Below, piece after piece: positions 34,626 through 43,857 of a stretch of DNA of 64,000 nucleotides. Position 1 is the stretch's first letter, and every line of letters starts with the position of its first letter. A program made the position numbers and the translations under genes. Under the pieces are notes generated by a model. That model did not search any database. It was given only the letters and a program-made list of their open reading frames with translations, and was not told where the DNA came from. Source of the stretch: Bacillus glycinifermentans (GTDB lineage Bacteria > Bacillota > Bacilli > Bacillales > Bacillaceae); the NCBI RefSeq assembly GCF_001042475.2, contig NZ_LECW02000001.1:372001-436000 (forward strand), written 5' to 3'.

Positions 34626-36086
34626 TTGACTATAACGTTTCAAGATTTTCAATTAAGTTCAGATCTCACAAAAGCGATTAAACGCATGGGATTTGAAGAA
34701 GCAACACCGATTCAGGCGCAAACGATACCGCTTGGACTTGCAAATAAAGATGTCATCGGACAAGCACAAACGGGAACAGGAAAAACGGCTGCATTTGGCA
34801 TCCCTCTTGTTGAGAAAATCAACCCCGAGTCTCCTAACATTCAAGCCATTGTTATCGCACCTACTCGTGAATTAGCCATTCAAGTTTCTGAAGAGCTATA
34901 CAAAATCGGACAGGATAAACGCGCTCGAGTGCTTCCGATTTACGGGGGCCAGGATATCGGCCGCCAAATTCGCGCGCTCAAGAAAAATCCACACATTATC
35001 GTCGGAACTCCTGGCCGTCTGATCGACCATATCAACCGCCGCACGATGCGTCTGCAAACGGTCAATACCGTTGTGCTTGATGAAGCGGACGAAATGCTGA
35101 ACATGGGATTCATCGAAGATATCGAATCGATTCTTTCCAATGTACCGGAAGATCACCAGACATTGCTGTTTTCTGCAACGATGCCGGCGCCGATTAAGCG
35201 GATCGCCGAACGCTTTATGAACAATCCGGAGCACATTAAAGTAAAAGCGAAGGAAATGACGGTTTCAAACATTCAGCAATTCTATCTGGAAGTGCACGAA
35301 CGCAAAAAATTTGATACGCTGACTCGTCTTCTCGACATCCAGTCTCCTGAGCTTGCGATCGTCTTCGGCCGTACGAAGCGCCGCGTTGATGAGCTGACAG
35401 AAGCGCTGAACCTGCGCGGCTATACAGCTGAAGGAATTCACGGAGATTTGACGCAGGCGAAGCGGATGGTAGCCCTCCGCAAATTCAAGCAAGGTGCAAT
35501 CGAAGTGCTTGTCGCAACAGACGTTGCCGCCCGCGGTCTGGATATTTCCGGAGTTACGCACGTTTATAACTTTGATGTTCCCCAAGATCCTGAAAGCTAC
35601 GTCCACCGTATCGGAAGAACGGGCCGCGCGGGCAAAACGGGAATGGCGATGACATTCATCACACCGCGTGAGAAGGATATGCTGCGTGCCATCGAACAGA
35701 CGACAAAACGCAAAATGGACCGGATGAAACCGCCGACTCTTGACGAGGCCATCGAAGGACAGCAGCAGGTAACCGTTGACCGCATCCGCACGATTATCGA
35801 AGAAAACAACCTGAACTTCTATATGTCTGCAGCTGCGGAACTGCTGGAAGACCATGATGCTGTAACGGTCGTAGCGGCCGCCATCAAAATGATGACAAAA
35901 GAGCCGGACGATACGCCTGTCCGCTTGACAGAAGAAGCGCCGCTCAGAACGAAGCGGCATAAAAGCCACCACCGTTCATCAAAGCGCAGAGACGGCGGCG
36001 GATACAGAGGAAAGAACAACCGTTCTTCCTATGATAAAAAGCGTTCTTCAAATGACAGACGCCAAAAAAAATCCTATAATTCATAA
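34626..36086 (+). CDS. cshA: DEAD-box RNA helicase CshA
   Basis: A 486-residue DEAD-box helicase involved in ribosome assembly and mRNA turnover. The Q motif is [12 protein letters not shown], motif I AQTGTGKT, Ia PTRELA, II DEAD, III SAT, and [15 protein letters not shown]. The C-terminal tail (about 440-486) is rich in Arg/Lys/Ser for RNA binding. I chose the TTG at 34626 (LTITFQDF, as in B. subtilis) after GAAGGAG. The frame extends upstream to 34575, but that would begin in the terminator. Expression may be attenuated by the leader. Confidence 0.95.
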   Translation: MTITFQDFQLSSDLTKAIKRMGFEEATPIQAQTIPLGLANKDVIGQAQTGTGKTAAFGIPLVEKINPESPNIQAIVIAPTRELAIQVSEELYKIGQDKRARVLPIYGGQDIGRQIRALKKNPHIIVGTPGRLIDHINRRTMRLQTVNTVVLDEADEMLNMGFIEDIESILSNVPEDHQTLLFSATMPAPIKRIAERFMNNPEHIKVKAKEMTVSNIQQFYLEVHERKKFDTLTRLLDIQSPELAIVFGRTKRRVDELTEALNLRGYTAEGIHGDLTQAKRMVALRKFKQGAIEVLVATDVAARGLDISGVTHVYNFDVPQDPESYVHRIGRTGRAGKTGMAMTFITPREKDMLRAIEQTTKRKMDRMKPPTLDEAIEGQQQVTVDRIRTIIEENNLNFYMSAAAELLEDHDAVTVVAAAIKMMTKEPDDTPVRLTEEAPLRTKRHKSHHRSSKRRDGGGYRGKNNRSSYDKKRSSNDRRQKKSYNS

Positions 36087-36088
36087 TC

Positions 36089-36125
36089 AAAAGGCGAATC
36101 CTTTTTTACGGATTCGCCTTTTTTA
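36089..36125 (+). terminator. Terminator of cshA
   Basis: AAGGCGAATCC / GGATTCGCCTT with a T run. Confidence 0.88.
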
Positions 36126-36183
36126 AAAATGAAACATTTTCGGCGGCGAAGTCGTAAATAGAACATAGGATTGGGGGAATCTA

Positions 36184-36666
36184 ATGTTGAGAAGAGAGCC
36201 GAAAAATCAAATCAGCCGTAACGGCGTGAAAGTATGGAAAATCAGCGCCGCCATTACATCGTTTGTACTGTTTTTGATTGCTGCGGGACTGTTTACGGTA
36301 ACCGTGATCTTTAAATGGCCGATTTGGATCGGGATATTGGGGGCAATCGTTTGGCTGGGGATTTCCGTCTTTATCATTTTTATCATTCCGAACATCCGCC
36401 ACCGGATCTGGCGCTATGAAGTTCACGAAAATGAAATCGATATCCAGCATGGCATCTTTGTCGTCACCCGTGTGATCGTTCCGATGGTCAGGGTGCAGCA
36501 TGTCGATACATCACAGGGGCCGCTATTAAGAAAATACAATCTGGCATCTGTGGAAATTTCAACCGCCGCTACGACCCATTCAATCCCGGCCCTTGATGTG
36601 GAAGAAGCGGATCAGCTCAGAGATTCCATCTCGAGACTCGCCAGGGTGACTGAAGATGATGTCTGA
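36184..36666 (+). CDS. ydbS: Membrane PH-like (bPH2) protein YdbS
   Basis: A 160-residue protein with two membrane segments (about 17-38 and 42-68) followed by a bacterial PH-like domain of the YdbS/YdbT family (EIDIQHGIFVVTRVIVPMVR and VQHVDTSQGPLLRKYNLASV). It overlaps the start of ydbT by 11 bp, so both are made from one transcript. B. subtilis YdbS and YdbT are proposed to form a membrane complex giving resistance to amylolysin-type bacteriocins; that role is from memory of the family. Confidence 0.88.
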   Translation: MLRREPKNQISRNGVKVWKISAAITSFVLFLIAAGLFTVTVIFKWPIWIGILGAIVWLGISVFIIFIIPNIRHRIWRYEVHENEIDIQHGIFVVTRVIVPMVRVQHVDTSQGPLLRKYNLASVEISTAATTHSIPALDVEEADQLRDSISRLARVTEDDV

Positions 36667-38137
36667 GCCGAAACGTCTGCACCCTGCGGCAATGATACTG
36701 AACTTTTTTGCAGGGCTGGTCGAAACAGTTAAGAACTATATCATTCCGTTCGGCGTCGCCTTTTTTTTGAATAAAAATCATACGGTGACGATCATAGCGT
36801 CCGCAGCAGTCGGCCTGATTTTCATTTTCCTTGTCGTAAGCAGCATTATCAAATGGAGAAAATTCACCTATCGGGTTGAAGAGGATGAACTGCGGGTAGA
36901 GGAAGGCCTAATAACGAAGAAAAAAAGGTACATTCCAATCGAGCGCATTCAAACGGTCAACACAAGCGCCGGCATCATCCAGCAAATTTTCAAGCTTGTC
37001 AAACTCCAGGTCGAAACGGCCGGAGGCGGAAAAGAAGCTGAGGTTATCCTTTCAGCCATTTCCCAGACTGAAGCGGAAAACATCAAGCAGGCACTCTTTG
37101 AGAGGAAGCGGGAAATCAATGCTGTTGAAAGCGAGCCAGCTGATCTTAAGAGAGAAAGCGCCGGGGAGGCCGATGAAAAAGAGCCTGTGGACATGACATA
37201 CGAAATGAGCGGAAAGGAGCTCTTGGCCGCTGCTTCTACTTCAAGCGGAATAGGCGTTATTATTTCGGGGATATTTGCCATCTACACCCAGCTTGATGAG
37301 ATTGTCAACCTGAACTGGCTGTATGACAAATTTTCCTTTTTAAATAAAGCCGGAGCGACTGTCATCGCCTTTGTCATCTTTGTCGCCCTTTTCATCGCAT
37401 GGCTGCTCAGCGTCATCGGGATGATGCTGAAGTATACCGACTTTAAGGTTGTCCGCAAAAACAACGAAATCATCATTTCCAGGGGGCTGATTGAAAAGCA
37501 CCAGATGACGATCCCGCTCCATCGAATCCAGGCTGTGAAAATAAAAGAAAGCCTGATCAGGCAGCCGCTCGGCTTCGTCTCCGTCACGATCGTAAGCGCG
37601 GGCGGAACCGTTTCCGAAGAGGACAAGTCCACCGTTTTATTTCCGATCGCAAGCAAGAAAACGTTAAGGAAACGGCTCGAACAATTCGTCCCCGAATATG
37701 TTCCCGAAGAAGGGCTGAACCGTCTGCCGAAACGCGCTTTAAGACGCTATATGTTCCGCGCTTCCTGGCCGCTGTTGGCCGTGATCCCGCTCTCGGTATT
37801 TTTGCCGCCGTGGGGGTATTTGTCCATTTTGCTCATTCTGTTTTTCTGGGTTATCGGGTATTTGTCATATCGGGATGCCGGCTGGAAAATAAGCGGCGAA
37901 AAGCTGATCATGACCTCCAGGTTCATCGGCAGGACGACAGCGGTCGTACAGCGAAGGCGCATGCAGGTTTACGAGGTGAGCCGCTCGTATTTTCAGCGCA
38001 GGAAAAAGCTTGCGAGCATCCATGCGGTCACAAAATCCAACGTGCTGCTTGAGAAGTTTTCCGTAAAGGATGTAGATGAGAAAGATTCAGAAGATATTTT
38101 TGAATGGTATTCCTATGAAAAAAGAGTGAACGGTTAA
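36656..38137 (+). CDS. ydbT: Membrane protein YdbT with repeated bPH2 domains
   Basis: A 493-residue membrane protein with three bPH2 modules, each preceded by paired hydrophobic segments. Module 1 (about 75-150) has YRVEEDELRVEEGLITKKKR and IPIERIQTVNTSAGI. Module 2 (about 265-345) has ISRGLIEKHQMTIPLHRIQA. Module 3 (about 405-485) has TSRFIGRTTAVVQRRRMQ. A charged linker separates modules 1 and 2. It is co-translated with ydbS and ends in a bidirectional terminator. Confidence 0.88.
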   Translation: MMSEPKRLHPAAMILNFFAGLVETVKNYIIPFGVAFFLNKNHTVTIIASAAVGLIFIFLVVSSIIKWRKFTYRVEEDELRVEEGLITKKKRYIPIERIQTVNTSAGIIQQIFKLVKLQVETAGGGKEAEVILSAISQTEAENIKQALFERKREINAVESEPADLKRESAGEADEKEPVDMTYEMSGKELLAAASTSSGIGVIISGIFAIYTQLDEIVNLNWLYDKFSFLNKAGATVIAFVIFVALFIAWLLSVIGMMLKYTDFKVVRKNNEIIISRGLIEKHQMTIPLHRIQAVKIKESLIRQPLGFVSVTIVSAGGTVSEEDKSTVLFPIASKKTLRKRLEQFVPEYVPEEGLNRLPKRALRRYMFRASWPLLAVIPLSVFLPPWGYLSILLILFFWVIGYLSYRDAGWKISGEKLIMTSRFIGRTTAVVQRRRMQVYEVSRSYFQRRKKLASIHAVTKSNVLLEKFSVKDVDEKDSEDIFEWYSYEKRVNG

Positions 38138-38156
38138 AAACCGTCACTCTTTTTTT
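38118..38156. terminator. Bidirectional terminator between ydbT and ydcA
   Basis: AGAGTGAACGGT / ACCGTCACTCT with A and T runs on both sides. It overlaps both stop codons. Confidence 0.8.
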
Positions 38157-38733
38157 TGAGAAGCGGCGGAGAAAGCGCCAAGCCGCCCAAAAGACCAAAA
38201 ATATGCGCCATGATGTTGATATTGTAGTTGACGAACGTCATCAAAACCGAAATCGCGAGAATGGTCACGATAATCTGCGAATTCGCCCTGTCCATGAGGC
38301 CTTTTCGAAACAGGACGATGTACAAATATACGCCGAACAGGCCGAAGATCGCCCCGGAAGCCCCGACATGCGTATATTCCGGCGGTTCGATGAAGTACGT
38401 GCCGATATTCCCGATTACGCCTGAGCCGATATAGACGGCGAGAAACCGAAGCGTCCCCATCATCCGCTCAAGCGCGGGGGCAAACAAAAAGAGCGACATC
38501 GAATTAAAGAGAAGGTGGGAAAACCCGGCATGAATAAAGATCGGCGTGACAAGCCGCCACCACTCCCCTTCGGCGATTCCCCAGTTAAAACCTATCGTCA
38601 AATCGGACCACATCTGCACGGTCGGAAGCGGGATTAAAAAAAGAACCCATATGACAAGCTGAAGGGCCAATATCGCGGTTGTAACCGGATAGAGCCTGAT
38701 AAACGTCTGGAAATCTTCCGTTCTAATAAACAT
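38134..38733 (-). CDS. ydcA: Rhomboid-family intramembrane serine protease YdcA
   Basis: A 199-residue six-helix membrane protein. The catalytic serine lies in GASGAIFG (about 125-132), the partner histidine in the last helix at AHIFGLLGG, and the conserved HAGFSHLLFNSMSLF motif is at about 68-82. It therefore belongs to the rhomboid proteases. Its substrate is unknown. It corresponds to B. subtilis ydcA, but the acpS gene that should follow upstream is missing here. Confidence 0.88.
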   Translation of the reverse strand: MFIRTEDFQTFIRLYPVTTAILALQLVIWVLFLIPLPTVQMWSDLTIGFNWGIAEGEWWRLVTPIFIHAGFSHLLFNSMSLFLFAPALERMMGTLRFLAVYIGSGVIGNIGTYFIEPPEYTHVGASGAIFGLFGVYLYIVLFRKGLMDRANSQIIVTILAISVLMTFVNYNINIMAHIFGLLGGLALSPPLLKKKSDGF

Positions 38734-38849
38734 GCTTTCGTCAAAAGCCCCTTTACAATGATCTCGTACATATATAGTAACACGTTTATGAGAGCATCCT
38801 GTTAAATAGTACGCGGCAAAAATGAATCAAAAGGTTGTCATGCTAGTCT

Positions 38850-38878
38850 GCATATTGTTCCCGCCTCCCTCATATATT
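38850..38878 (+). promoter_or_regulatory. SigE (mother-cell) promoter of the ydcC transcript
   Basis: GCATATT (38850-38856) and CATATATT (38871-38878) are 14 bp apart, a close match to the SigE consensus. ydcC is a SigE-dependent sporulation gene in B. subtilis. Confidence 0.65.
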
Positions 38879-38905
38879 GGGTAGTGCAATAAGGGAGACA
38901 AGTCG

Positions 38906-39007
38906 TTGCAGGCTTTTATGGTACGCATGCCGATTCAGCCGGCCCCTGTTCTAAGCGTACCGTTAAAGTCGAACAAGCGGTTTCTTCCTTTTTACATCAA
39001 TGATTAA
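38906..39007 (+). CDS. Possible 33-residue leader protein ahead of ydcC
   Basis: TTG at 38906 has GGGAG 8 bp upstream and opens a 33-codon frame (MPIQPAPVLSVPLKSNKRF in the middle) ending at TAA 39005-39007, 17 bp before the ydcC start. It begins about 20 nt after the expected SigE transcription start, so it would be the first frame on the ydcC message. An in-frame ATG at 38918 is an alternative start. It is proline-rich, basic and not recognised. It could be chance. Confidence 0.35.
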   Translation: MQAFMVRMPIQPAPVLSVPLKSNKRFLPFYIND

Positions 39008-39023
39008 AAAGGGGTTGAAAAAG

Positions 39024-40031
39024 GTGAGAAAAAGCTTTGTTTTGCTTTTAACGGGGCTGCTTGTCGTCTTAATGCTTTCTGCCTGCGGCCAAAAATCGCA
39101 AGAAGATGTTGTCAGGGGGCTCGACAAGAAGGCAAAAGAATACACGTCCTATAAAGCAAAAGCAAAAATGACGATTCAAACGGGAAATGAGCCGCAAGAG
39201 TACAACGTGGAAATCTGGCACAAAAAGCCTTCCTTTTACAGGGTATATTTAGAAAACCCTAAAAAAGACCAGAGCCAGGTGATTTTGCGCAATGAAAACG
39301 GCGTGTTTGTTCTGACACCGTCCCTGAATAAAAGCTTCCGTTTTCACAGCGATTGGCCCAACAACAGCAGCCAGGTGTATTTGTTTGAATCGCTTGTGAA
39401 AGACATTAAAAGCGATGGAGAAGCATCCTTTAAAGCGAAGGATTCAAAGTATATTTTCGAAACGAAAACAAACTATCAGCATAACCAGATGCTGCCGATG
39501 CAGGAAATCGTCTTTCATAAAAAAAATATGGCCCCTCAATCTGTAAAGGTGATGGATACGGACCGGAAAGCCATGGTCAAGGTTGAGTTTGAAAGCTTTG
39601 AATTTGATAAGCCTTTAGACAAAAGCTCGTTCGACGAAAAGAAAAACATGACGCTGTCGCAAATCGATGTAGCGACAAGCACTGAACCGTCTGACACGTT
39701 TGCGGTCAAGACGCCGCTCGATGTCCCTCAAGGCGTGAAAAAGCTTGAAGAAAAAGAAATGGCCACCGACGACGGCAAAAGAATCGTCATCACATACGGC
39801 GGCGAAAAATCGTTTACGCTGATTCAGGAAAAAGCCCGCGTCGCCAAAACGGCAACATCGGTCTCCATGAACGGCGAGCCGGTCGATCTCGGCTTTACGG
39901 TCGGCGCGCTCTCGGAAAAATCATTGTCCTGGACATATGATGGAGTCGATTATTACATCTCATCTGACGATCTTTCCCAGGACGAACTCCTGATGGTCGC
40001 AAAGAGCATGCAGGGTCAATCTTCAAAATAG
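39024..40031 (+). CDS. ydcC: Sporulation lipoprotein YdcC (LolA-like)
   Basis: A 335-residue exported lipoprotein. The basic N-terminus and hydrophobic stretch end in the lipobox LSAC (Cys at about 21). The rest has the LolA/outer-membrane lipoprotein carrier-like fold seen in DUF4367-type sporulation proteins (EYNVEIWHKKPSFYRVYLEN and NENGVFVLTPSLNKSF). I chose the GTG at 39024 after AAGGGG; the ATG at 39000 lacks a ribosome site. It is transcribed from a SigE promoter and is probably attached to the mother-cell or outer forespore membrane. Exact function unknown. Confidence 0.87.
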   Translation: MRKSFVLLLTGLLVVLMLSACGQKSQEDVVRGLDKKAKEYTSYKAKAKMTIQTGNEPQEYNVEIWHKKPSFYRVYLENPKKDQSQVILRNENGVFVLTPSLNKSFRFHSDWPNNSSQVYLFESLVKDIKSDGEASFKAKDSKYIFETKTNYQHNQMLPMQEIVFHKKNMAPQSVKVMDTDRKAMVKVEFESFEFDKPLDKSSFDEKKNMTLSQIDVATSTEPSDTFAVKTPLDVPQGVKKLEEKEMATDDGKRIVITYGGEKSFTLIQEKARVAKTATSVSMNGEPVDLGFTVGALSEKSLSWTYDGVDYYISSDDLSQDELLMVAKSMQGQSSK

Positions 40032-40048
40032 CCCTGTCATTTTCAAGC

Positions 40049-40093
40049 AGCCTGTTCTCCGATAGACGGGGAACGGGCTGTTTTGATTTTTCC
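40049..40093 (+). terminator. Terminator of ydcC
   Basis: CAGCCTGTTCTCC / GGGGAACGGGCTG followed by TTTTGATTTTT. Confidence 0.8.
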
Positions 40094-40225
40094 TTAAAAT
40101 GGATATAACACCAGAAACTTTTGCCCGGCTTGTCTCGTCTAAAACAAGGCAGCATTTCCCTTTCTGCAGCATTTTTAGTATGATGGGGAAAGACTTAGTC
40201 GAAACAAGGAACAGGAAGTGTCAGT

Positions 40226-41386
40226 ATGAGCTTAAAACCATTCTATCGAAAGACATGGGCTGAAATCGACTTAACAGCCTTAAAGGAAAATGTACGGAAT
40301 ATGAAGCGTCATATCGGCGGGGATGTTCACCTGATGGCGGTCGTCAAAGCGAATGCCTACGGGCATGGGGACGCCCATGTGGCGAAGGCGGCCCTTGCAG
40401 AAGGAGCGTCGATTCTCGCTGTGGCCTTTTTGGATGAAGCGATTTCGTTAAGGGAGCAAGGGATAGACGCACCGATTCTCGTGCTCGGAGCGGTGCCGCC
40501 GGAATATGCCGGCATTGCCGCAAAACGGCGCATTACCGTCACCGGCTATTCGGTCGGCTGGCTGAAAGAAGTGCTTCGTTTGATCGGTGACATCGGCGAA
40601 CCGCTCGATTTTCACTTGAAAATCGACACAGGCATGGGACGGCTCGGCTGCAGGAATGAAGATGAAATAAAAGAAATGATGGATATGACCGAATCGTCGA
40701 GTAAGGTGAACTGCTGCGGCGTCTTCACCCATTTCGCCACAGCGGACGAAAAGGATACGGATTATTTCAACATGCAGCTTGACCGCTTTAAGGAACTGAT
40801 CAAACCGCTTCCGCTCGACCGGCTGATGGTGCATTCGTCAAACAGCGCCGCCGGCATGCGCTTTAAGAAGCAGCTCTTTAACGCGGTTCGTTTCGGCGTC
40901 AGCATGTACGGCATGTCGCCGTCATCCGAGATCAAAGACGAGCTTCCCTTTCCGTTGAAGGAAGTGTTTTCGCTTCATACCGAGCTCGTTCATGTGAAAA
41001 AAATCGCCAAAGGCGAGAGCGTCAGCTACGGTGCGACGTATACGGCCGAGCATGATGAGTGGATCGGGACCGTCCCTGTCGGCTATGCGGACGGCTGGCT
41101 CCGCCGCCTTGCAGGAAGCGAAGTGCTGATCGACGGAAAAAGGCAAAAAATCGCCGGCAGAATCTGCATGGATCAGTTAATGATTTCCCTTCAAGAAGAA
41201 TATCCGGTCGGCACAAAAGTAACATTAATCGGAAAGCAGAAAGACGAAAGGATTTCAGTCGACGAAATCGCACAAAAACTGCAAACGATTAATTATGAAA
41301 TTACCTGCATGATAAGTTCAAGGGTCCCCCGTATGTTTTTGGAAAATGGGAGTATAATGGAAATAAGGAATCCGATTTTACCGTAA
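40226..41386 (+). CDS. alr: Alanine racemase
   Basis: A 386-residue PLP enzyme that interconverts L- and D-alanine for cell-wall synthesis. The PLP lysine is in VVKANAYGHG (Lys41). The catalytic tyrosine of the other face is in VSYGATYTA, and RIGMD-type region GRICMDQLMI is present. The start follows AACAGGAAG. It precedes the toxin-antitoxin pair as in B. subtilis. Confidence 0.95.
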   Translation: MSLKPFYRKTWAEIDLTALKENVRNMKRHIGGDVHLMAVVKANAYGHGDAHVAKAALAEGASILAVAFLDEAISLREQGIDAPILVLGAVPPEYAGIAAKRRITVTGYSVGWLKEVLRLIGDIGEPLDFHLKIDTGMGRLGCRNEDEIKEMMDMTESSSKVNCCGVFTHFATADEKDTDYFNMQLDRFKELIKPLPLDRLMVHSSNSAAGMRFKKQLFNAVRFGVSMYGMSPSSEIKDELPFPLKEVFSLHTELVHVKKIAKGESVSYGATYTAEHDEWIGTVPVGYADGWLRRLAGSEVLIDGKRQKIAGRICMDQLMISLQEEYPVGTKVTLIGKQKDERISVDEIAQKLQTINYEITCMISSRVPRMFLENGSIMEIRNPILP

Positions 41387-41494
41387 ATAAACGATAAGCT
41401 GAAAAACAGCTTTGCTTGCGGAAAGATTAATGATATGATTATGTTTGGAATGGATAAAATGTTGTATCCGTAAGTTTCGTGGAGGTGTATGTTT

Positions 41495-41776
41495 TTGTCT
41501 GAATCCAGCGCTACAACTGAAATTATGATTCGCTTGCCAGAAGCCTTAGTATCAGAACTGGATGGTGTCGTCATGCAAGATAACGGGAGCCGAAATGAAC
41601 TGATTTATCAAGCCACAAAAATGTATTTACGTGAACGCAAAAATCGACAAATTCGGGAATCGATGAGACGCGGTTATATGGAGATGGCAAAAATCAATTT
41701 AAACATCTCCTCAGAGGCACAATTTGCAGAGTATGAGGCTGAAAACACAGTAGAGCGCTTAGTAAGCGGAGGATAA
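41495..41776 (+). CDS. ndoAI: Antitoxin NdoAI (MazE/EndoAI)
   Basis: A 93-residue ribbon-helix-helix antitoxin. Residues about 1-45 form the DNA-binding RHH fold ([19 protein letters not shown]). The C-terminal helix (about 55-93) binds and blocks the NdoA toxin. I chose the TTG at 41495, 9 bp after GGAGG; the ATG at 41489 is only 3 bp from that site. The toxin gene follows 4 bp after its stop. The pair probably autoregulates its promoter. Confidence 0.92.
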   Translation: MSESSATTEIMIRLPEALVSELDGVVMQDNGSRNELIYQATKMYLRERKNRQIRESMRRGYMEMAKINLNISSEAQFAEYEAENTVERLVSGG

Positions 41777-41780
41777 TCAT

Positions 41781-42131
41781 TTGATTGTTAAACGCGGCGA
41801 TGTTTATTTTGCTGATCTATCTCCTGTTGTTGGCTCAGAACAAGGCGGGGTGCGCCCGGTTTTAGTGATTCAAAACAACATCGGCAATCGCTTCAGCCCA
41901 ACTGCTATTGTTGCAGCCATAACAGCCCAAATACAGAAAGCAAAATTACCTACCCACGTCGAAATTGATGCGAAACGCTATGGTTTTGAAAGAGATTCCG
42001 TTATATTGCTCGAACAAATCCGGACGATTGATAAGCAAAGATTAACGGACAAAATCACCCATCTCGATGATGAAATGATGGAAAAGGTTAACGAAGCCTT
42101 ACAAATCAGTTTGGCACTAATCGATTTTTAA
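41781..42131 (+). CDS. ndoA: mRNA interferase toxin NdoA (MazF/EndoA)
   Basis: A 116-residue MazF-type endoribonuclease which in B. subtilis cleaves RNA at UACAU. It begins [18 protein letters not shown] with the catalytic arginine in the [11 protein letters not shown] strand, and has the conserved threonine in [11 protein letters not shown]. The start is TTG after GGAGG. It is coupled to the antitoxin. The gene ends in a terminator before the sigB operon promoter. Confidence 0.94.
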   Translation: MIVKRGDVYFADLSPVVGSEQGGVRPVLVIQNNIGNRFSPTAIVAAITAQIQKAKLPTHVEIDAKRYGFERDSVILLEQIRTIDKQRLTDKITHLDDEMMEKVNEALQISLALIDF

Positions 42132-42145
42132 ATAATGGAACAAAG

Positions 42146-42175
42146 TTGCTCATGAGGATAGAGCAACTTTTTTTG
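42146..42175 (+). terminator. Terminator of ndoAI-ndoA
   Basis: GTTGCTC / GAGCAAC with a T run. Confidence 0.85.
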
Positions 42176-42202
42176 TGTTCAAAATTGACAAACGATATAA
42201 TG
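42174..42202 (+). promoter_or_regulatory. SigA promoter of the rsbR-rsbX operon
   Basis: TTGTGT (42174-42179) and a perfect TATAAT (42197-42202) are 17 bp apart, 48 bp before rsbR. Confidence 0.65.
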
Positions 42203-42250
42203 AAAATGTTAGTCCAAAAATTGTTACTGTATGTACTTGGGGGGATAAAC

Positions 42251-43075
42251 GTGTCGAATGAATTAGTATTATCGTATATTTCAGAACATCAAAATGAGCT
42301 TGCCGAAAGCTTTGCGGTCATTTTGAGAGACTTGAACGGCAAATTATCGAACGCGAAGCTCACCGGACAGATGTATCATGAGATTAGCAACGAATATATT
42401 CAAATTTTAATGAATGGTTTGAGAGCTGAAGATGATCATGTCGACAATATTTATCAGTTTTCTTCCAAAGCCGTACAAATCGGCGTTCCTTTAAAGCTTC
42501 TTTCTTCAGGTTTATCAGCGTTTTGGAAGCAGCTCTACTACGACATGAACAAGGATCATCCCGAAGATCAGCAGTGTTATGATCTCATCTGGGAAATTGA
42601 CAAATTTATTGATCCGATCAACAGCGAGATTTTAAATCAGTACGCGATTTCATGGGAGAAAACCGTCGCCATGCAAAAAGTCGCGCTTCAGGAGCTTTCC
42701 GCGCCGCTGATCCCGGTTTTTGAAAACATTACGGTGATGCCTCTCGTCGGAACGATCGATACCGAGCGCGCCAAAAAGATTATGGAAAACCTGTTAAACG
42801 GCGTCGTCAAACATCGTTCTGAAGTGGTGTTAATCGATATTACGGGAGTCCCTGTCGTCGATACGATGGTGGCGCACCACATCATACAGGCATCAGAAGC
42901 CGTCAGACTGGTGGGCGCGAAATGCCTGCTTGTGGGGATCCGCCCGGAAATCGCGCAGACGATTGTGAATTTAGGCATTGATTTAAATCAGGTTATTACA
43001 AAAAATACCCTGCAAAAAGGAATTCAAACCGCGTTGGAAATGACAGACCGAAAAATCGTTTCATTGGAGGAATAA
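42251..43075 (+). CDS. rsbRA: Stressosome co-antagonist RsbR (RsbRA)
   Basis: A 274-residue stressosome subunit. The N-terminal non-haem globin-like sensor (about 1-140) is divergent from B. subtilis. The C-terminal STAS domain (about 150-270) is nearly identical and contains the RsbT phosphorylation sites in [10 protein letters not shown] and VVDTMVAHH. The GTG at 42251 follows GGGGGG; the longer frame has no family support. It overlaps rsbS. RsbR and RsbS form the 1.8-MDa complex that holds RsbT until stress. Confidence 0.93.
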   Translation: MSNELVLSYISEHQNELAESFAVILRDLNGKLSNAKLTGQMYHEISNEYIQILMNGLRAEDDHVDNIYQFSSKAVQIGVPLKLLSSGLSAFWKQLYYDMNKDHPEDQQCYDLIWEIDKFIDPINSEILNQYAISWEKTVAMQKVALQELSAPLIPVFENITVMPLVGTIDTERAKKIMENLLNGVVKHRSEVVLIDITGVPVVDTMVAHHIIQASEAVRLVGAKCLLVGIRPEIAQTIVNLGIDLNQVITKNTLQKGIQTALEMTDRKIVSLEE

Positions 43076-43077
43076 TG

Positions 43078-43443
43078 TTGAGAGTGCCTAAAATTCCGAT
43101 TTTGAAACTTTACAATTGTTTACTGGTATCCATACAGGTAGAGCTCGATGACCAAACCGCTCTCAATTTTCAAGAAGATTTGCTTAATAAAATTTATGAA
43201 ACCGGATCGAACGGAGTGGTGATCGATCTGACCTCCGTGGATATCATCGATTCATTTATCGCCAAAGTACTGGGCGATGTCATTACAATGTCAAAATTAA
43301 TGGGGGCAAAAGTCGTCCTGACTGGCATACAGCCGGCCGTTGCCGTGACATTGATTGAACTCGGCATTTCATTGGACGAGATCGAGACGGCCCTCGATCT
43401 CGAAAAAGGGCTCGAGAGATTGCAGCGGGAATTGGGGGAATAG
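43078..43443 (+). CDS. rsbS: Stressosome scaffold and RsbT antagonist RsbS
   Basis: A 121-residue single STAS domain. The phosphorylated serine is in [10 protein letters not shown] and becomes Ser59, as in B. subtilis, if translation begins at TTG 43078, 7 bp after GGAGG. The ATG at 43075, overlapping the rsbR stop as TAATG, is the alternative and adds one residue. RsbS sequesters RsbT in unstressed cells. Confidence 0.92.
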   Translation: MRVPKIPILKLYNCLLVSIQVELDDQTALNFQEDLLNKIYETGSNGVVIDLTSVDIIDSFIAKVLGDVITMSKLMGAKVVLTGIQPAVAVTLIELGISLDEIETALDLEKGLERLQRELGE

Positions 43444-43445
43444 GT

Positions 43446-43847
43446 ATGAAAGACCAGTCCTGTGTAAAGATTTTGACAGAGTGGGATATTGTAGCTGCCA
43501 GACAGCTCGGGCGAAATGTCGCAAAACAACTGGGATTCGGCACGGTCGATCAGGCCAGAATCACGACGGCCATTTCAGAGCTGGCCCGGAATATCTATTT
43601 ATATGCCGGAAAAGGCCAAATCTGTATCGAAGAGGTCGAAGAAAGGGGAAAAAAAGGGTTGAAAATCACTGCCAAGGATGAAGGGCCGGGAATAGCCGAC
43701 ATCCGCAAAGTGATGGAAGACGGTTTTTCAACCTCAGGCGGTCTCGGAGCCGGCCTGCCTGGTGTAAGGCGTCTGATGGATCAATTCGAATTGAGCTCAG
43801 ACGCTGACAAGGGAACGGATATACAAGCCGTTAAGTGGCTTCGATAG
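43446..43847 (+). CDS. rsbT: Serine/threonine kinase RsbT
   Basis: A 133-residue GHKL-fold protein kinase with the N-box TAISELARNIYLYA (about 39-52), the G1 box DEGPGI and the G2 box GGLGAGLPGVRR. It phosphorylates RsbR and RsbS under stress and then activates the RsbU phosphatase. It begins 2 bp after the rsbS stop. Confidence 0.94.
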   Translation: MKDQSCVKILTEWDIVAARQLGRNVAKQLGFGTVDQARITTAISELARNIYLYAGKGQICIEEVEERGKKGLKITAKDEGPGIADIRKVMEDGFSTSGGLGAGLPGVRRLMDQFELSSDADKGTDIQAVKWLR

Positions 43848-43857
43848 GAGGGAAGGA

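Noticed and set aside
38734..38905. Remnant of acpS
   Set aside because: No match to the GIGLDI or KEA.SKA motifs in any frame.
42146..42250. N-terminal extension of RsbR
   Set aside because: It begins in the ndoA terminator, contains the operon promoter, and does not match RsbR; the GTG at 42251 does.
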